From: Puniceicoccaceae bacterium 5H
GTDB taxonomy: Bacteria; Verrucomicrobiota; Verrucomicrobiia; Opitutales; Oceanipulchritudinaceae
Assembly: GCA_009772895.1 (NCBI GenBank)
Contig: WOUP01000011.1
Span: 40,102 to 104,101 of the forward strand
DNA: 64,000 bases
Direction: 5' to 3'
Positions within the stretch are counted from its first letter, which is position 1. Every line of letters starts with the position of its first letter. A model generated the notes under the pieces. That model was not told where the DNA came from. It saw only the letters and a list, made by a program, of their open reading frames with translations, and made no database searches. Of this stretch, positions 43,257 through 51,655 are shown piece by piece. Position numbers and translations under genes: made by a program.

Positions 43257-43300
43257 TCTTCTTTCGCCAAACGAGTAGACAGTGTTACAGGACTCCGGAG

Positions 43301-43330
43301 GGAGCAGGCAAGAACCTGCTCCTTCTTTTT
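43301..43330 (+). terminator. Terminator after the second lyase
   Basis: GGAGCAGG/CCTGCTCC stem with a 6-nt loop and the tail TTCTTTTT, 44 bp after the stop. The stem sequence is almost the same as that of the terminator at 39202-39229. Confidence 0.88.
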
Positions 43331-43362
43331 GGGCCACAAGCGACGCTCGCCGGGTGGGGCGA

Positions 43363-44736
43363 CTACATCAGCAGCCAGCTGCCGAGGGCGAGAAAGATGA
43401 GGAAGCCGCCGGTGTCCGTCAGGGCGGTGAGGAAGATCGAGGAGCTTTGGGCGGGGTCTCGCTTGAGGGCGCGCAGCGCCAGCGGGATGAAGGCGCCCGA
43501 GACGCCGGCGATGGCCATGTTGGCGATCATCGCGAGCAGGATGACGAGTGACAGCTTGGCCTGGCCGGTGATAAGGTAGGCGATGACGGCCGCGACGCAG
43601 CCAACCGCAAATCCGTTGATCAGGCCGATGGAGAGTTGTTTGAAAAGGATGACGCGCTTTTCCGCCTCGTGGATCTCGCCCATCGCGAGACTGCGGATTG
43701 CGACCGCGAGGGCCTGCTGACCGGAGTTGCCGCCGATGCCGGCCACGATGGGCATGAAGGCCGCCAGCACGGGCATGGCGCTGATCTGATCGCCGAAGGA
43801 CATGACGACGGCCGAGGCCATGAAGGCGGTGGCCAGGTTGACGTGCAGCCAGGGGATGCGGCGCTTGACGGAGTAGGTCACCTTGTCCGTCAGGCTCTCG
43901 TCACCACCGGCACCGGCCAGCTTCTGGATGTCTTCCGTGGCCTCCTCGTAAACGACGTCCAGGATGTCGTCGTGCGTGATGACGCCGAGCAGGTGGTTGT
44001 CTTCGTCCACCACCGCGATGTCCGGCAAATTGTATTCGGCCATCAACTGCGCGACCTCTTCCTGGTCCGTCTCCGGGCGCACGATGCCGCGGATGTCGGG
44101 GTTCATCACCTCGCGCACTTTTTGCGTGGGACGGGCCTGGATCAGCTTGCGCAGGGAGACGATGCCCAGCAGGCGACGCTTGCGATCCACCACGTAAACG
44201 TAGTGGAGATCTTCATACTGCTCGGCGAAGCTGCGGATGCGTTCCACGGCGGCATCGACGCTCATGACATCGAAGAGCGTCGCCACCTCGGTCGTCATCA
44301 GGCCGCCGGCGGTGTCGGACTCGTATTCGAGCAGGCGCTCGATCGTTTCACGCCAGCCGCTCTCGATCTTGGCCAGCAAACGCTCGCGGTGCTCGTCTTC
44401 GAGCTCCGCCACCACGTCGGCCGCGTCGTCGGCGTCGAAACTGTCGAGCACCTTCACCGCGCGCAGTTCGCGCATGGCGCTGAGCACTTCCGCCGCGTGC
44501 TCTTCGTCCATCTCGGAGAGCACGTGCGCGGCGCGCTCGTTGGAGAGCTGCCGCAGCACGACGCGCCGTTGGTCCACCTCCAGACGGTCGAGGAAGCTCG
44601 CGAGGGTGTGGTCCGACGTCTCGGCCAGGCGCACCGGATCGAACCGCCCGAGATCCTGTACGGGCCACTCGGCCAGCTCCTCCATCGTGTAGGGGCTGAC
44701 TTCGTTGGGCGTCATGATGACTTCACCTTCGGACAT
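43363..44736 (-). CDS. mgtE: Magnesium transporter MgtE
   Basis: A 457-aa magnesium channel with the full MgtE layout. The N domain (about 30-135) has LDRLEVDQRRVVLRQLSNER and DSFDADDAADVVAELEDEHR. A CBS pair (about 140-260) has TEVATLFDVMSVDAAVERIR and ITHDDILDVVYEEATEDIQK. Five C-terminal membrane helices follow, with MPIVAGIGGNSGQQALAVAI, the conserved pore segment, and AIAGVSGAFIPLAL. The cytosolic domains close the channel when magnesium is plentiful. No Mg riboswitch was recognised upstream. It converges on the second lyase gene. Confidence 0.95.
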   Translation of the reverse strand: MSEGEVIMTPNEVSPYTMEELAEWPVQDLGRFDPVRLAETSDHTLASFLDRLEVDQRRVVLRQLSNERAAHVLSEMDEEHAAEVLSAMRELRAVKVLDSFDADDAADVVAELEDEHRERLLAKIESGWRETIERLLEYESDTAGGLMTTEVATLFDVMSVDAAVERIRSFAEQYEDLHYVYVVDRKRRLLGIVSLRKLIQARPTQKVREVMNPDIRGIVRPETDQEEVAQLMAEYNLPDIAVVDEDNHLLGVITHDDILDVVYEEATEDIQKLAGAGGDESLTDKVTYSVKRRIPWLHVNLATAFMASAVVMSFGDQISAMPVLAAFMPIVAGIGGNSGQQALAVAIRSLAMGEIHEAEKRVILFKQLSIGLINGFAVGCVAAVIAYLITGQAKLSLVILLAMIANMAIAGVSGAFIPLALRALKRDPAQSSSIFLTALTDTGGFLIFLALGSWLLM

Positions 44737-44864
44737 ATAGAGCCTGTGATGGTTGAGTTGGGCGGACGGGAAGCTTGGGACGGCGCCTCATGCTCTGTGG
44801 CGGCGGCTGAAGGGATTCGAGGGCCGGAATGACTCAATTACTCTAATGCCGTTTGCCGACTTCC

Positions 44865-45428
44865 TCAATGCAGAGACTTCACCAGTTTCGTGAACGCGCG
44901 GAACTGGGGATGCTCCGACGAGTGCAGCAGGCTGTAGAAAACCGCCTCGCTCGGCAAGAGGCTGATGCCTTCGATGCGCGAAAGCAGGTCGAGCACGTCG
45001 CGGGCATCCTGTGCGCGGCGGGCGCTGACGCAGTCGGTGAAGAGCGTCACGTCGATCTCGCGACGCAGGGCGTCCATCACCGTCTGGTAGACACAAATGG
45101 TGGTTTCGAGCCCGGCCAGCAGCAGCACCTCCACGCCCAGGTCTTCCAGCTTGTCCTCGAGACCCTCGGCGCCGAAGGCAGAAAAAGCGGTCTTGGCAAA
45201 GACGCAGCCCTGGTCGACGTGTTCGAGCACTTCGGGCACGGTGGGACCGAGTTTGTCCGGCACCTGCTCGGTGGCGAGCACGGGGATGTCGAGCAGGCGG
45301 GCGGCCTGGGCGGCGAAGGCGCAGCGCTGCAGCACTTCATCGCCGTTGGGGATCGCCTGGATGAGGCTGGCCTGCAGGTCGAGCAGGAGCAGGGCGACGC
45401 GCGGTTGTTCGGGTTGATCTTCGATCAT
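44865..45428 (-). CDS. Isochorismatase-family cysteine hydrolase
   Basis: A 187-aa single-domain hydrolase read from the ATG at 45428, which overlaps the TGA of the phosphatase gene by four bases. The start RVALLLLDLQASLIQAIPNG holds the catalytic Asp. FAKTAFSAFGAEGLEDKLED carries the Lys, and LLLAGLETTICVYQTVMDAL carries the nucleophile Cys. Short members of this kind (YcaC-like) have varied or unknown substrates. The longer frame to 45713 was rejected because it runs antiparallel to no family and overlaps the upstream gene. Confidence 0.88.
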   Translation of the reverse strand: MIEDQPEQPRVALLLLDLQASLIQAIPNGDEVLQRCAFAAQAARLLDIPVLATEQVPDKLGPTVPEVLEHVDQGCVFAKTAFSAFGAEGLEDKLEDLGVEVLLLAGLETTICVYQTVMDALRREIDVTLFTDCVSARRAQDARDVLDLLSRIEGISLLPSEAVFYSLLHSSEHPQFRAFTKLVKSLH

Positions 45429-46171
45429 GACGTACGAGGCGGTTTTTTGCCCGCACCGACGGTCGCGAGGGTTGGGGCAGGTTTTTCGGCTGGGTGTTCC
45501 GGATAATACTGGTGGTAAAAGCGCCGGCGCCCCTTCACTTGGTAGACGGCACCGTCGGGCCAGATGAAGGCCGTGAGGCGCCCGCCGGTGACGGCCCCGG
45601 TGTCGATGCAGATCGAAGCCGAGCGCACGAGTGGGGCCGGGCGGGGCGTGTGCCCGTAGATGACGAATTCCGGCCCGTGCCACTCGTTGGCCCATGGGCG
45701 GCCCTTGGGGCATTCCTGCCGCTTGGCGGGTTTGCCTTCCGGGTCGAGCACCTGAATCCGGGTCACGATGTCGGCCTCCTGCTCACTCCAGTGCGGCTGG
45801 GGCAGGAAGCCGCCGTGCACGATCACGGTGTTATAGGCTGGCTCGGTCAGAGTCAGGGGCATCCGCTCAAGATAATCCCAATGGGCTGGTTGCAACTGCT
45901 GCAGTGTCACCTTGTCGTATTCCTTCAGAATCGTCGGATCGCCCTCGCGGCGATAACGCAGCAGGCGCAACTCGTGGTTGCCCATGACCGCCTCTGCCTG
46001 GAGGGCGATGGCCTGATCCACCACGCCCGCGCTGTCAAAGCCCTTGTTCACGAGGTCGCCGACGAAGATGAGGCGGTCTTCCGGCTGTGGTTGGAGCCAG
46101 TCAAGGAGTCGCGCGAGGTCGTCCGCGCAACCGTGTACGTCGCCAATTGTAATGAGTCGACCTGTTGCCAT
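45425..46171 (-). CDS. Metallophosphoesterase (PPP/diadenosine-tetraphosphatase-like)
   Basis: A 248-aa calcineurin-like phosphatase from the ATG at 46171. The dimetal motifs are in order: ITIGDVHGCADDLARLLDWL, DRLIFVGDLVNKGFDSAGV, AVMGNHELRLLRYR, VIVHGGFLPQPHWSE and FVIYGHTPRPAPLV. This is the bacterial PPP/ApaH-like group, which removes phosphate from proteins or dinucleotides. It is translationally coupled to the isochorismatase-like gene. The 87-residue upstream extension lacks family similarity and overlaps the divergent gene, so it was dropped. Confidence 0.9.
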   Translation of the reverse strand: MATGRLITIGDVHGCADDLARLLDWLQPQPEDRLIFVGDLVNKGFDSAGVVDQAIALQAEAVMGNHELRLLRYRREGDPTILKEYDKVTLQQLQPAHWDYLERMPLTLTEPAYNTVIVHGGFLPQPHWSEQEADIVTRIQVLDPEGKPAKRQECPKGRPWANEWHGPEFVIYGHTPRPAPLVRSASICIDTGAVTGGRLTAFIWPDGAVYQVKGRRRFYHQYYPEHPAEKPAPTLATVGAGKKPPRTS

Positions 46172-46246
46172 CACAGCGCAAAGTTGCCAAAGGTTCGAAC
46201 GTCGCGCTACACTGTGCCTCGAATTCCCAACCGTAAACGGTAAAAT

Positions 46247-46759
46247 TTGGACGTATCGCTGAAAACTCCCGCCCGGCACTGCGCCGTGACCGGTCAATCC
46301 TTCGCACCCGGCGACCGCCGGGTATGCCTGCTGGTGCGCAACGCCGACGGCGATCTCGAGCGCTGGGACGTGCAGCCGGAGGCGGTCGAGCAATTCGCGC
46401 CGCTGGGTGAGATCCTGTGCCGCTGGGTCCACACCGTGCGCGACCCGGCGGAGGCCTCCAAGCAGAAGCGCCAGCAGCTGCAGACAGTCGAAGACCTCTT
46501 CCTCGCCCTTTGCGGCGAGCCGGACATGCTTTCGGGGCTGGACGACGAGGATCTACCCGTCTCCGATGCGGGCGCAGAGGAGCGGGCGACGCTCAAATAC
46601 CTGCTGGCCCTGCAGCTGGAGCGCAAGCGCGTGCTCAAGCCCCACGACGCCGAACATTACTGGCACGTGCGCCGCAAAAAAGCTTACGCGGTGGAACCCA
46701 TCGAGCTCGAGCCCGAACGCGTGGCGGCCGTGCAGGCCCAATTGACGCTGCTGGTGTAG
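46247..46759 (+). CDS. Conserved hypothetical protein (CAVTG start, charged)
   Basis: A 170-aa acidic cytoplasmic protein beginning at a TTG codon; no nearby ATG fits. The N-terminal part (ARHCAVTGQSFAPGDRRVCL, LERWDVQPEAVEQF) resembles small uncharacterised proteins known from Planctomycetes and Verrucomicrobia. The C-terminal half is helical and highly charged (YLLALQLERKRVLKPHDAEH). Only one Cys sits near the start, so no zinc finger is evident. Coding is supported by strong third-position GC and the full-length open frame between two genes. Function unknown. Confidence 0.75.
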   Translation: MDVSLKTPARHCAVTGQSFAPGDRRVCLLVRNADGDLERWDVQPEAVEQFAPLGEILCRWVHTVRDPAEASKQKRQQLQTVEDLFLALCGEPDMLSGLDDEDLPVSDAGAEERATLKYLLALQLERKRVLKPHDAEHYWHVRRKKAYAVEPIELEPERVAAVQAQLTLLV

Positions 46760-46780
46760 CCGGCGTTGGGCGGCGGGCGG

Positions 46781-47857
46781 CTAGTCCAGCTTCAGGCCGG
46801 GAGGATCGACGGGCCAGAGCTCTTCGTTGGCGTTGTCGCCCGCCTTGTTTTCCAGCTCCGGCTCGGTGGCGAGCTCCGGTTGGGGCGGGCGCACGAGGTC
46901 GGAGGGGGCGGTGAGCAGCGGGCTCATCAGGCCGGGGATGTAATCGGAAAACGTCTCCTCGTCCGGCGTGGCGCGCAGGGAGTGCTGCACCATGCCCATC
47001 TTGGCGTCGAGGTTGTCCACCATGCTGACGAAGACTGCTTCGGGCGTGGCGGCGCGGATCGCGGCCCCCCATTCCGGTTCGCCCTGGTGGCTCAAGATGA
47101 TGTGCTCGAGGCGCTCCATCAGGTCGGCCGAGAGCTTGGCGCGCAGGGCGGCCTTGCGCGCCTGGCGGTAGCCCAGCACCACGTGGCCGTTCAGCGTGCC
47201 TTCGCGCGTCTTGCGGGTGGCCCACGGGCCGGTGTATTCGAGCGCCTTGCCGATGTCATGCAGGATGATGCCCGCCAGCGCCAGATCACCCGGCACTTCG
47301 GGGTAGAGCGGCAACAGGGCCTTGGCGGCGCGGGCCATGCGCACGGTGTGCTCCATCAGACCGCCGCGGTAGGCGTGGTGCATCGAGATAGCGCCGGGCA
47401 TGCCCTTGAAGACTTCGCCCAGTTCGTCGATCGCCAGTCGCACCGTCTCGCGCAGCTCCGTATGCTCAATGCTCTTGATGTAGCCCTGCAGCTCGTCCCA
47501 CAGCTCGTCGAGGTCCTCGGGCGCGCTCTCGACCAGGCTTTCGGCCCAGTGGATCACCTCGTCTTCGGGCACCAGCGCGATCTGCTGCAGGGTGGGGGAG
47601 AAGCGGTTCTGATAATAATCGGTGTTACCCGTTACGCGGATGACCTGGCCTTCGCCGATCGAGTTGAAGAGCTCGAAGTTGGCCGAGTTTTCGAAACAGA
47701 CCGTATGGAAGAGGCCGGTGCGGTCGCCCAGCTCCACCGTGAGGAACTGGCTGTTGTTGCGCGCCTTTTTCATGGCGAGCTTGCGCACCAGCAGCACGGC
47801 TTCGAAATTGACCTTCTGCTCCTTCGGGGCGCTCTTCAGTTGCGCAACGGTAAACAT
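46781..47857 (-). CDS. HD-domain exoribonuclease of the YhaM type
   Basis: Read from the ATG at 47857 the product is 358 aa. An N-terminal OB-fold (FTVAQLKSAPKEQKVNFEAV; SQFLTVELGDRTGLFHTVCF) precedes an HD phosphohydrolase domain with GAISMHHAYRGGLMEHTVRM and LAGIILHDIGKALEYTG, and IILSHQGEPEWGAAIRA. OB plus HD is the layout of YhaM, a 3'-5' exoribonuclease. The C-terminal tail is acidic. An alternative start at 47938 would add 27 residues without recognisable similarity. Confidence 0.86.
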   Translation of the reverse strand: MFTVAQLKSAPKEQKVNFEAVLLVRKLAMKKARNNSQFLTVELGDRTGLFHTVCFENSANFELFNSIGEGQVIRVTGNTDYYQNRFSPTLQQIALVPEDEVIHWAESLVESAPEDLDELWDELQGYIKSIEHTELRETVRLAIDELGEVFKGMPGAISMHHAYRGGLMEHTVRMARAAKALLPLYPEVPGDLALAGIILHDIGKALEYTGPWATRKTREGTLNGHVVLGYRQARKAALRAKLSADLMERLEHIILSHQGEPEWGAAIRAATPEAVFVSMVDNLDAKMGMVQHSLRATPDEETFSDYIPGLMSPLLTAPSDLVRPPQPELATEPELENKAGDNANEELWPVDPPGLKLD

Positions 47858-47939
47858 GCGGTCCAGCTTCTGGAATTTCGGCGCCAAGTGACAAGTAAAA
47901 GGCGTCGCGCAGGTGATTTGACGATCCTTTGACGCCATG

Positions 47940-48200
47940 GGCTGGCTTGCAAACCAAGCGCAGGTGTCACCTCTTCGAGGTGCTGGGAGAGGTGACAAGT
48001 ATGGCGAAAGCGAAGCCTGACCAACTCGCCACTAGGCATGAGCGGACCCGATGCTTTGGCGGTCCGTCGCCGCGCAACCCCGACGGGGTTGTAGCATATA
48101 GCCGGTGGTTGAGGTGACGTGAGTCACCGACACCACCGGTCACCCTCCATCCCTCCGATGCACCTTGAAGAGGTGCCAGCAATGGCCAATCGCCGGCCCG
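47940..48200. repeat. Multi-hairpin repeat element, copy 2
   Basis: A series of hairpins between two minus-strand genes. GCTTG/CAAGC lies near 47945-47959 and CACCTC/GAGGTG near 47969-47982. CAACCCC/GGGGTTG is at 48075-48091. CCGGTGGT/ACCACCGG is at 48102-48139 with an inner GGTGAC/GTCACC stem, and GCACCT/AGGTGC at 48160-48176. It shares TAGCCGGTGGTTGAG and CGACACCACCGG with the element at 8916-9080, in the same order and with the same third-hairpin design (GCACCY..RGGTGC followed by CCA). Confidence 0.75.
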
Positions 48201-48230
48201 TGATACGCCCTTCGGAGTGCCCTCCGTCGC

Positions 48231-49055
48231 CTACTCGTCCGAAGCGGCGGCGAGGGCGTCCCAGCCGATGTTTTGTTCCACCCAGTCGCAGAAGGCACGG
48301 CTGCCGCCGACGTAGGGCAAGAGCGGGGAGCGCACGTGGAACTGCTTGAGCGGAAAGGCCTCGTGGTCGAGATAATGGATGTTGCCGCCGACCGCGCCGA
48401 CGAGGGCGGAGGCCGCCGCGATGTCCCAGACCTTGACCTTGAAGTCCACGCAGCCGTCCATCAGGCCGAGCGCGGTGTAGGTGAGGTTGAGCGCGCCACT
48501 GCCCATGCAGCGCGCGCGGTAGGACGTGAGCAGCGGCTTGAGGGGCTCGAAATAGCGCTCCGGGATGGGAAAGTGCATGCCCACGACGCCGTCCTTGCGC
48601 TCGAAGGGCCGCTTCTCGGGCGTAAAGCGTTTGCCGTTGCGCCACAGGCCGTGCCCCGGGCCGCCTTCGACGATCCAGTCTGCGCTATAGTCGTAGATAA
48701 AGCCGTAGACCGGCACGCCATCCTTGAGCAAAGCCAGCGATATGGCGCAAAACGGGATGCCTAGCGCGTAGTTGTTGGTGCCGTCGATCGGATCGAGCAC
48801 CCAGGCGTAGCGCGCCCCGAGGGAGAGCACTTCATCCAGCGGATTGCTTTCCTCCGAGCAATAATCGTCCTCCGGGAAGGAGTGGCGCAGCTCGGTGAAG
48901 ACGCGCTCCGAGATGGCGAAATCCGCGAACGTGACCCGGGTTTCGTCTTCTTTCCATTCGCTGGGAACCTGCGCATACTGTTTGCGGAAGAAGGCTACCT
49001 GCTTTTCGACGGCCACGCGGCCGGCGTTTACGCGATGTCGTAAGATCTTGTCCAT
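48231..49055 (-). CDS. Inositol-monophosphatase-family phosphatase
   Basis: A 274-aa Mg-dependent phosphatase of the FIG/IMPase superfamily. The metal motifs are DDYCSEESNPLDE (first Glu), WVLDPIDGTNNYALGIPFCA, and, near the C-terminus, VDFKVKVWDIAAASALVGAV, where the WDIAAA segment supplies the last Asp. Substrates in the family range from inositol phosphate to histidinol phosphate and PAP; none can be assigned here. It ends 6 bp upstream-side of the coiled-coil gene and is probably co-transcribed with it. Confidence 0.9.
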   Translation of the reverse strand: MDKILRHRVNAGRVAVEKQVAFFRKQYAQVPSEWKEDETRVTFADFAISERVFTELRHSFPEDDYCSEESNPLDEVLSLGARYAWVLDPIDGTNNYALGIPFCAISLALLKDGVPVYGFIYDYSADWIVEGGPGHGLWRNGKRFTPEKRPFERKDGVVGMHFPIPERYFEPLKPLLTSYRARCMGSGALNLTYTALGLMDGCVDFKVKVWDIAAASALVGAVGGNIHYLDHEAFPLKQFHVRSPLLPYVGGSRAFCDWVEQNIGWDALAAASDE

Positions 49056-49061
49056 CTTGTC

Positions 49062-50336
49062 TTAGCGTCGGCGGCTGCCAATGCGCCTTATGCGGTCGTA
49101 ACCATTGTCATCATCCTCGTCCGGAGGCTCCGGCTTGGGCGCGGGCTGGGCGACTGCCACCGGCTCCGGGTGCGGACGCGTTGGGGCGGGGGTAGCAGGT
49201 GCCGTGCGCGCCGGCGTGTCGGGTGTGGTTTGCCGGGCCTCGTTTTGCAGTTCCCGCAAATCGCGTTGGACGACGCGCGGGGCATCCGCCCGTTTGCGCC
49301 ATTCAGCCAGTTGACGCTCTTGTGCTTCCACGGTTTCCTGCAGGTCGGCCAGGGCGTCACGGGCCTGCTTGCGCTCCTGTTCCGCCCGGGCCAGACTGTC
49401 GGCGAGGGCGATATTGCGGTCGGCTTCCTGTTGGCGGGCCAGTTTTTCCATCGCCACCTGCGCCTCGAGCTGGACCAGCTTGTCCAGCATCTCTTCGGGG
49501 GCCTTGGCCTTTTGCTCGCGCAGCTGCTCGAGCTCGGCTTGCAGGGCGGCCCGCTCGTCGATGAGGCCATCGACTGTCTGATTGAGGGACGCGATGCGCT
49601 GCTGGGCGGTCTGCAGCTGCTTTTCGAGGTCGTGCATCCGGGCTTCGGTCCGCGTCAGCACGTCGCCCAGCTGACGCAGGCTGTCGCGCAGATTGGCGGC
49701 CTCGTCTTCGGGTGTCGTTTCGGGAAAGTCGGCGCCGGTAAAATTCAGATCGCCCTCGACCATCGCAAAGCGTTCGGCCTGATCGCTCCAGAAGACCAGT
49801 TGAAAGGCACCCTGTTCCACGGTGGGGCTCTGCTGCGGGTAGGCTTCGGAATCGACCAGATCGCCCTGCGGGTCCTCCAGCCAGAGATAAAGCCAGGCGG
49901 CGCGGAAGTCCTGCTCACCGATCGGGTCGCCGTTGATGGGCAGCAGCAGCTCGATCACGTCCGTGTCTTCGCCTGACGGGCGGTCGATGACTTCCAGTTC
50001 GGCACCGACGTCGCTGCGCTGCTGCATCCAGTAGGTGGCGACGCGGAAGCGGTCCAGCGCCAGCTCGGCCAGTTCGGCCACTTGACCATAGCGTGTGCCG
50101 CCGCGCTGGTCTTCGAGGGTGCCGCTGGCCTTCTTGCGCAACAGCATGGAGCCCGACAGCACGAGGCCTTCGGCGGCTTCCGGCAGCAGCGCGTCGTCCG
50201 TCGCGGTAATGACGCCCTCAAAGACCAGCGGGTAGCCCGGCGCCTCGAGGTCAAACGCCTGCGCGCTGGCCGTCGATACGCCCCACAGCACCCCGACGGT
50301 CATTCCAAGCTGCCAAGTTCTGGCCAACAGCTGCAT
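49062..50336 (-). CDS. Exported coiled-coil protein of unknown function
   Basis: From the ATG at 50336 the product is 424 aa. A signal peptide (LARTWQLGMTVGVLWGVSTA, cleaved near SAQA) is followed by a beta-rich domain of about 190 residues (YPLVFEGVITATDDALLPEA; EGLVLSGSMLLRKKASGTLE). A coiled coil of about 150 residues (LEKQLQTAQQRIASLNQTVD; QERQLAEWRKRADAPRVVQR), a Pro/Thr-rich segment and a basic tail RIRRIGSRRR complete it. I do not recognise the family. The frame could begin 12 codons earlier (50372), but then it would overlap the divergent gene. Confidence 0.75.
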   Translation of the reverse strand: MQLLARTWQLGMTVGVLWGVSTASAQAFDLEAPGYPLVFEGVITATDDALLPEAAEGLVLSGSMLLRKKASGTLEDQRGGTRYGQVAELAELALDRFRVATYWMQQRSDVGAELEVIDRPSGEDTDVIELLLPINGDPIGEQDFRAAWLYLWLEDPQGDLVDSEAYPQQSPTVEQGAFQLVFWSDQAERFAMVEGDLNFTGADFPETTPEDEAANLRDSLRQLGDVLTRTEARMHDLEKQLQTAQQRIASLNQTVDGLIDERAALQAELEQLREQKAKAPEEMLDKLVQLEAQVAMEKLARQQEADRNIALADSLARAEQERKQARDALADLQETVEAQERQLAEWRKRADAPRVVQRDLRELQNEARQTTPDTPARTAPATPAPTRPHPEPVAVAQPAPKPEPPDEDDDNGYDRIRRIGSRRR

Positions 50337-50357
50337 TCTGTCTAGTATTGGAGGGGA

Positions 50358-51245
50358 ATGGGCGCTGTCCACCGCAATATGGAGCCTGCCGATACGGACG
50401 ATAAATGGGTCTTCGGGCCTGGCTCGGCCGTGTGGGAGGTCACGCGCGAGCTGTCGTTGCTCTCGGGCGGGCCGGCCGCCGCGACGTTACAGACCGCGCA
50501 CCCAGGAGTGGCGCTGGGTGTGGCGCGGCATTCCCGCTTTCGCGAAAACGCGTGGCAGCGGCTCCGGCATACCTTGCTGGCGACCTGGGGCGTGGGCTTT
50601 GGCACCCGGGAGGAGGCCGAGGCCGTGCGGGCGGAAATGGAAGCCATTCATCGCCGCATCACCGGTCCAAAGGGCGCGGCGAATCCCGAAGGCGAGGACC
50701 CGAGGTCCGGTGATCCGGAATACCCGCTGGGGCAGCATTACGAGCTGCAATTTTGGGTGCTCGCGACCCTGATCCAGGGCAGCGTCGACGGCTATGAGCG
50801 CGTGCATGGGCCGATGAGCGCCGACTTGCGGGAGCGTTTCTACCGGGAGATGCAGGTCTTCGGCACCTACTTCGGTTTGCCGGAGCGCTATGGGCCGCCG
50901 GATTGGGCCGGCTTCACGCAGTATTATCAAGAGATGATCCACGCCGACTGGATGGCGTCGTTGCCGGAGTGCCGGGAGATCGCCGCCGCCGTGGCCTTGC
51001 CGCCCAAGCCGTGGTGGGCCCACGTGCTGATGTTGCCCAACCGCTTTTTGCTGGCCGAATACCTGCCGCACCCGATCAACGAGAAGCTGGGCTTCCCCTC
51101 GACGCGCTGGTCACGCCTGCAACGCCGCGTGCTCGACTGGCTGCTGCCGCGCGTCGTACCCCTGCTGCCGCCAATCTTGCGTTACCCGCCCAAATACCGT
51201 CACGCCTGCCGCGCTGCGAAACGACAGGCGGCCCACCCGTCCTGA
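50358..51245 (+). CDS. Oxygenase MpaB-family protein (DUF2236)
   Basis: A 295-aa protein matching the heme-dependent MpaB/latex-clearing (DUF2236) group: FGPGSAVWEVTRELSLLSGG near the start, TLQTAHPGVALGVARHSRFR, and LGQHYELQFWVLATLIQGSV with the family's conserved His. Known members oxidise polyisoprene or act in fungal mycophenolic acid synthesis; most bacterial ones are uncharacterised. It may begin at the ATG seven codons in (MEPADTDDKW). It is divergent from the coiled-coil gene. Confidence 0.86.
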   Translation: MGAVHRNMEPADTDDKWVFGPGSAVWEVTRELSLLSGGPAAATLQTAHPGVALGVARHSRFRENAWQRLRHTLLATWGVGFGTREEAEAVRAEMEAIHRRITGPKGAANPEGEDPRSGDPEYPLGQHYELQFWVLATLIQGSVDGYERVHGPMSADLRERFYREMQVFGTYFGLPERYGPPDWAGFTQYYQEMIHADWMASLPECREIAAAVALPPKPWWAHVLMLPNRFLLAEYLPHPINEKLGFPSTRWSRLQRRVLDWLLPRVVPLLPPILRYPPKYRHACRAAKRQAAHPS

Positions 51246-51335
51246 CGGGTTGGCTAGATCCCCGATTGGGCGGATTTTGAGGATTTGCTTGCGGGGTAGG
51301 GGGGCGACTAGCCCGCTTCTTGCCCCAGGCGAGGC

Positions 51336-51641
51336 CTAGCTCGCGAGCGGGTGAGCGGTGGCGCGGATCTGTTCACCCTTTTCGCGTTCGGCCCGGCGCA
51401 GATCGTAATCCGTCTGCAGGCGCAGCCAGAACTCCGGTGAGACGCCGAAGCACTTGCCCAGCCGCAGGGCGTATTCCGCCGACAGCCGCCGCTTGCCTTG
51501 CACGAGTTCGTTGAAGCGCACGTAGGAAATGCCGCTGGCTTCGGCGACCGCCTTTTGCGTCAGGCCCGCCGGCTCAATAAACTCCTCCAGCAAGATGCGG
51601 CCCGGAGGATCGAAGGAAATCAGTGCAGGTTTTTGGGGCAT
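51336..51641 (-). CDS. HigA-family antitoxin (no adjacent HigB)
   Basis: A 101-aa XRE-type protein with the HigA pattern: PPGRILLEEFIEPAGLTQKA, VAEASGISYVRFNELVQGKR and LSAEYALRLGKCFGVSPEFW. HigA neutralises the ribosome-dependent RNase HigB and represses the pair. The gene normally upstream would be higB, but here it is ispA, 14 bp away on the same strand. It is therefore an orphan antitoxin or a repurposed regulator. Confidence 0.9.
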   Translation of the reverse strand: MPQKPALISFDPPGRILLEEFIEPAGLTQKAVAEASGISYVRFNELVQGKRRLSAEYALRLGKCFGVSPEFWLRLQTDYDLRRAEREKGEQIRATAHPLAS

Positions 51642-51655
51642 GGCTTGGTCGATTC

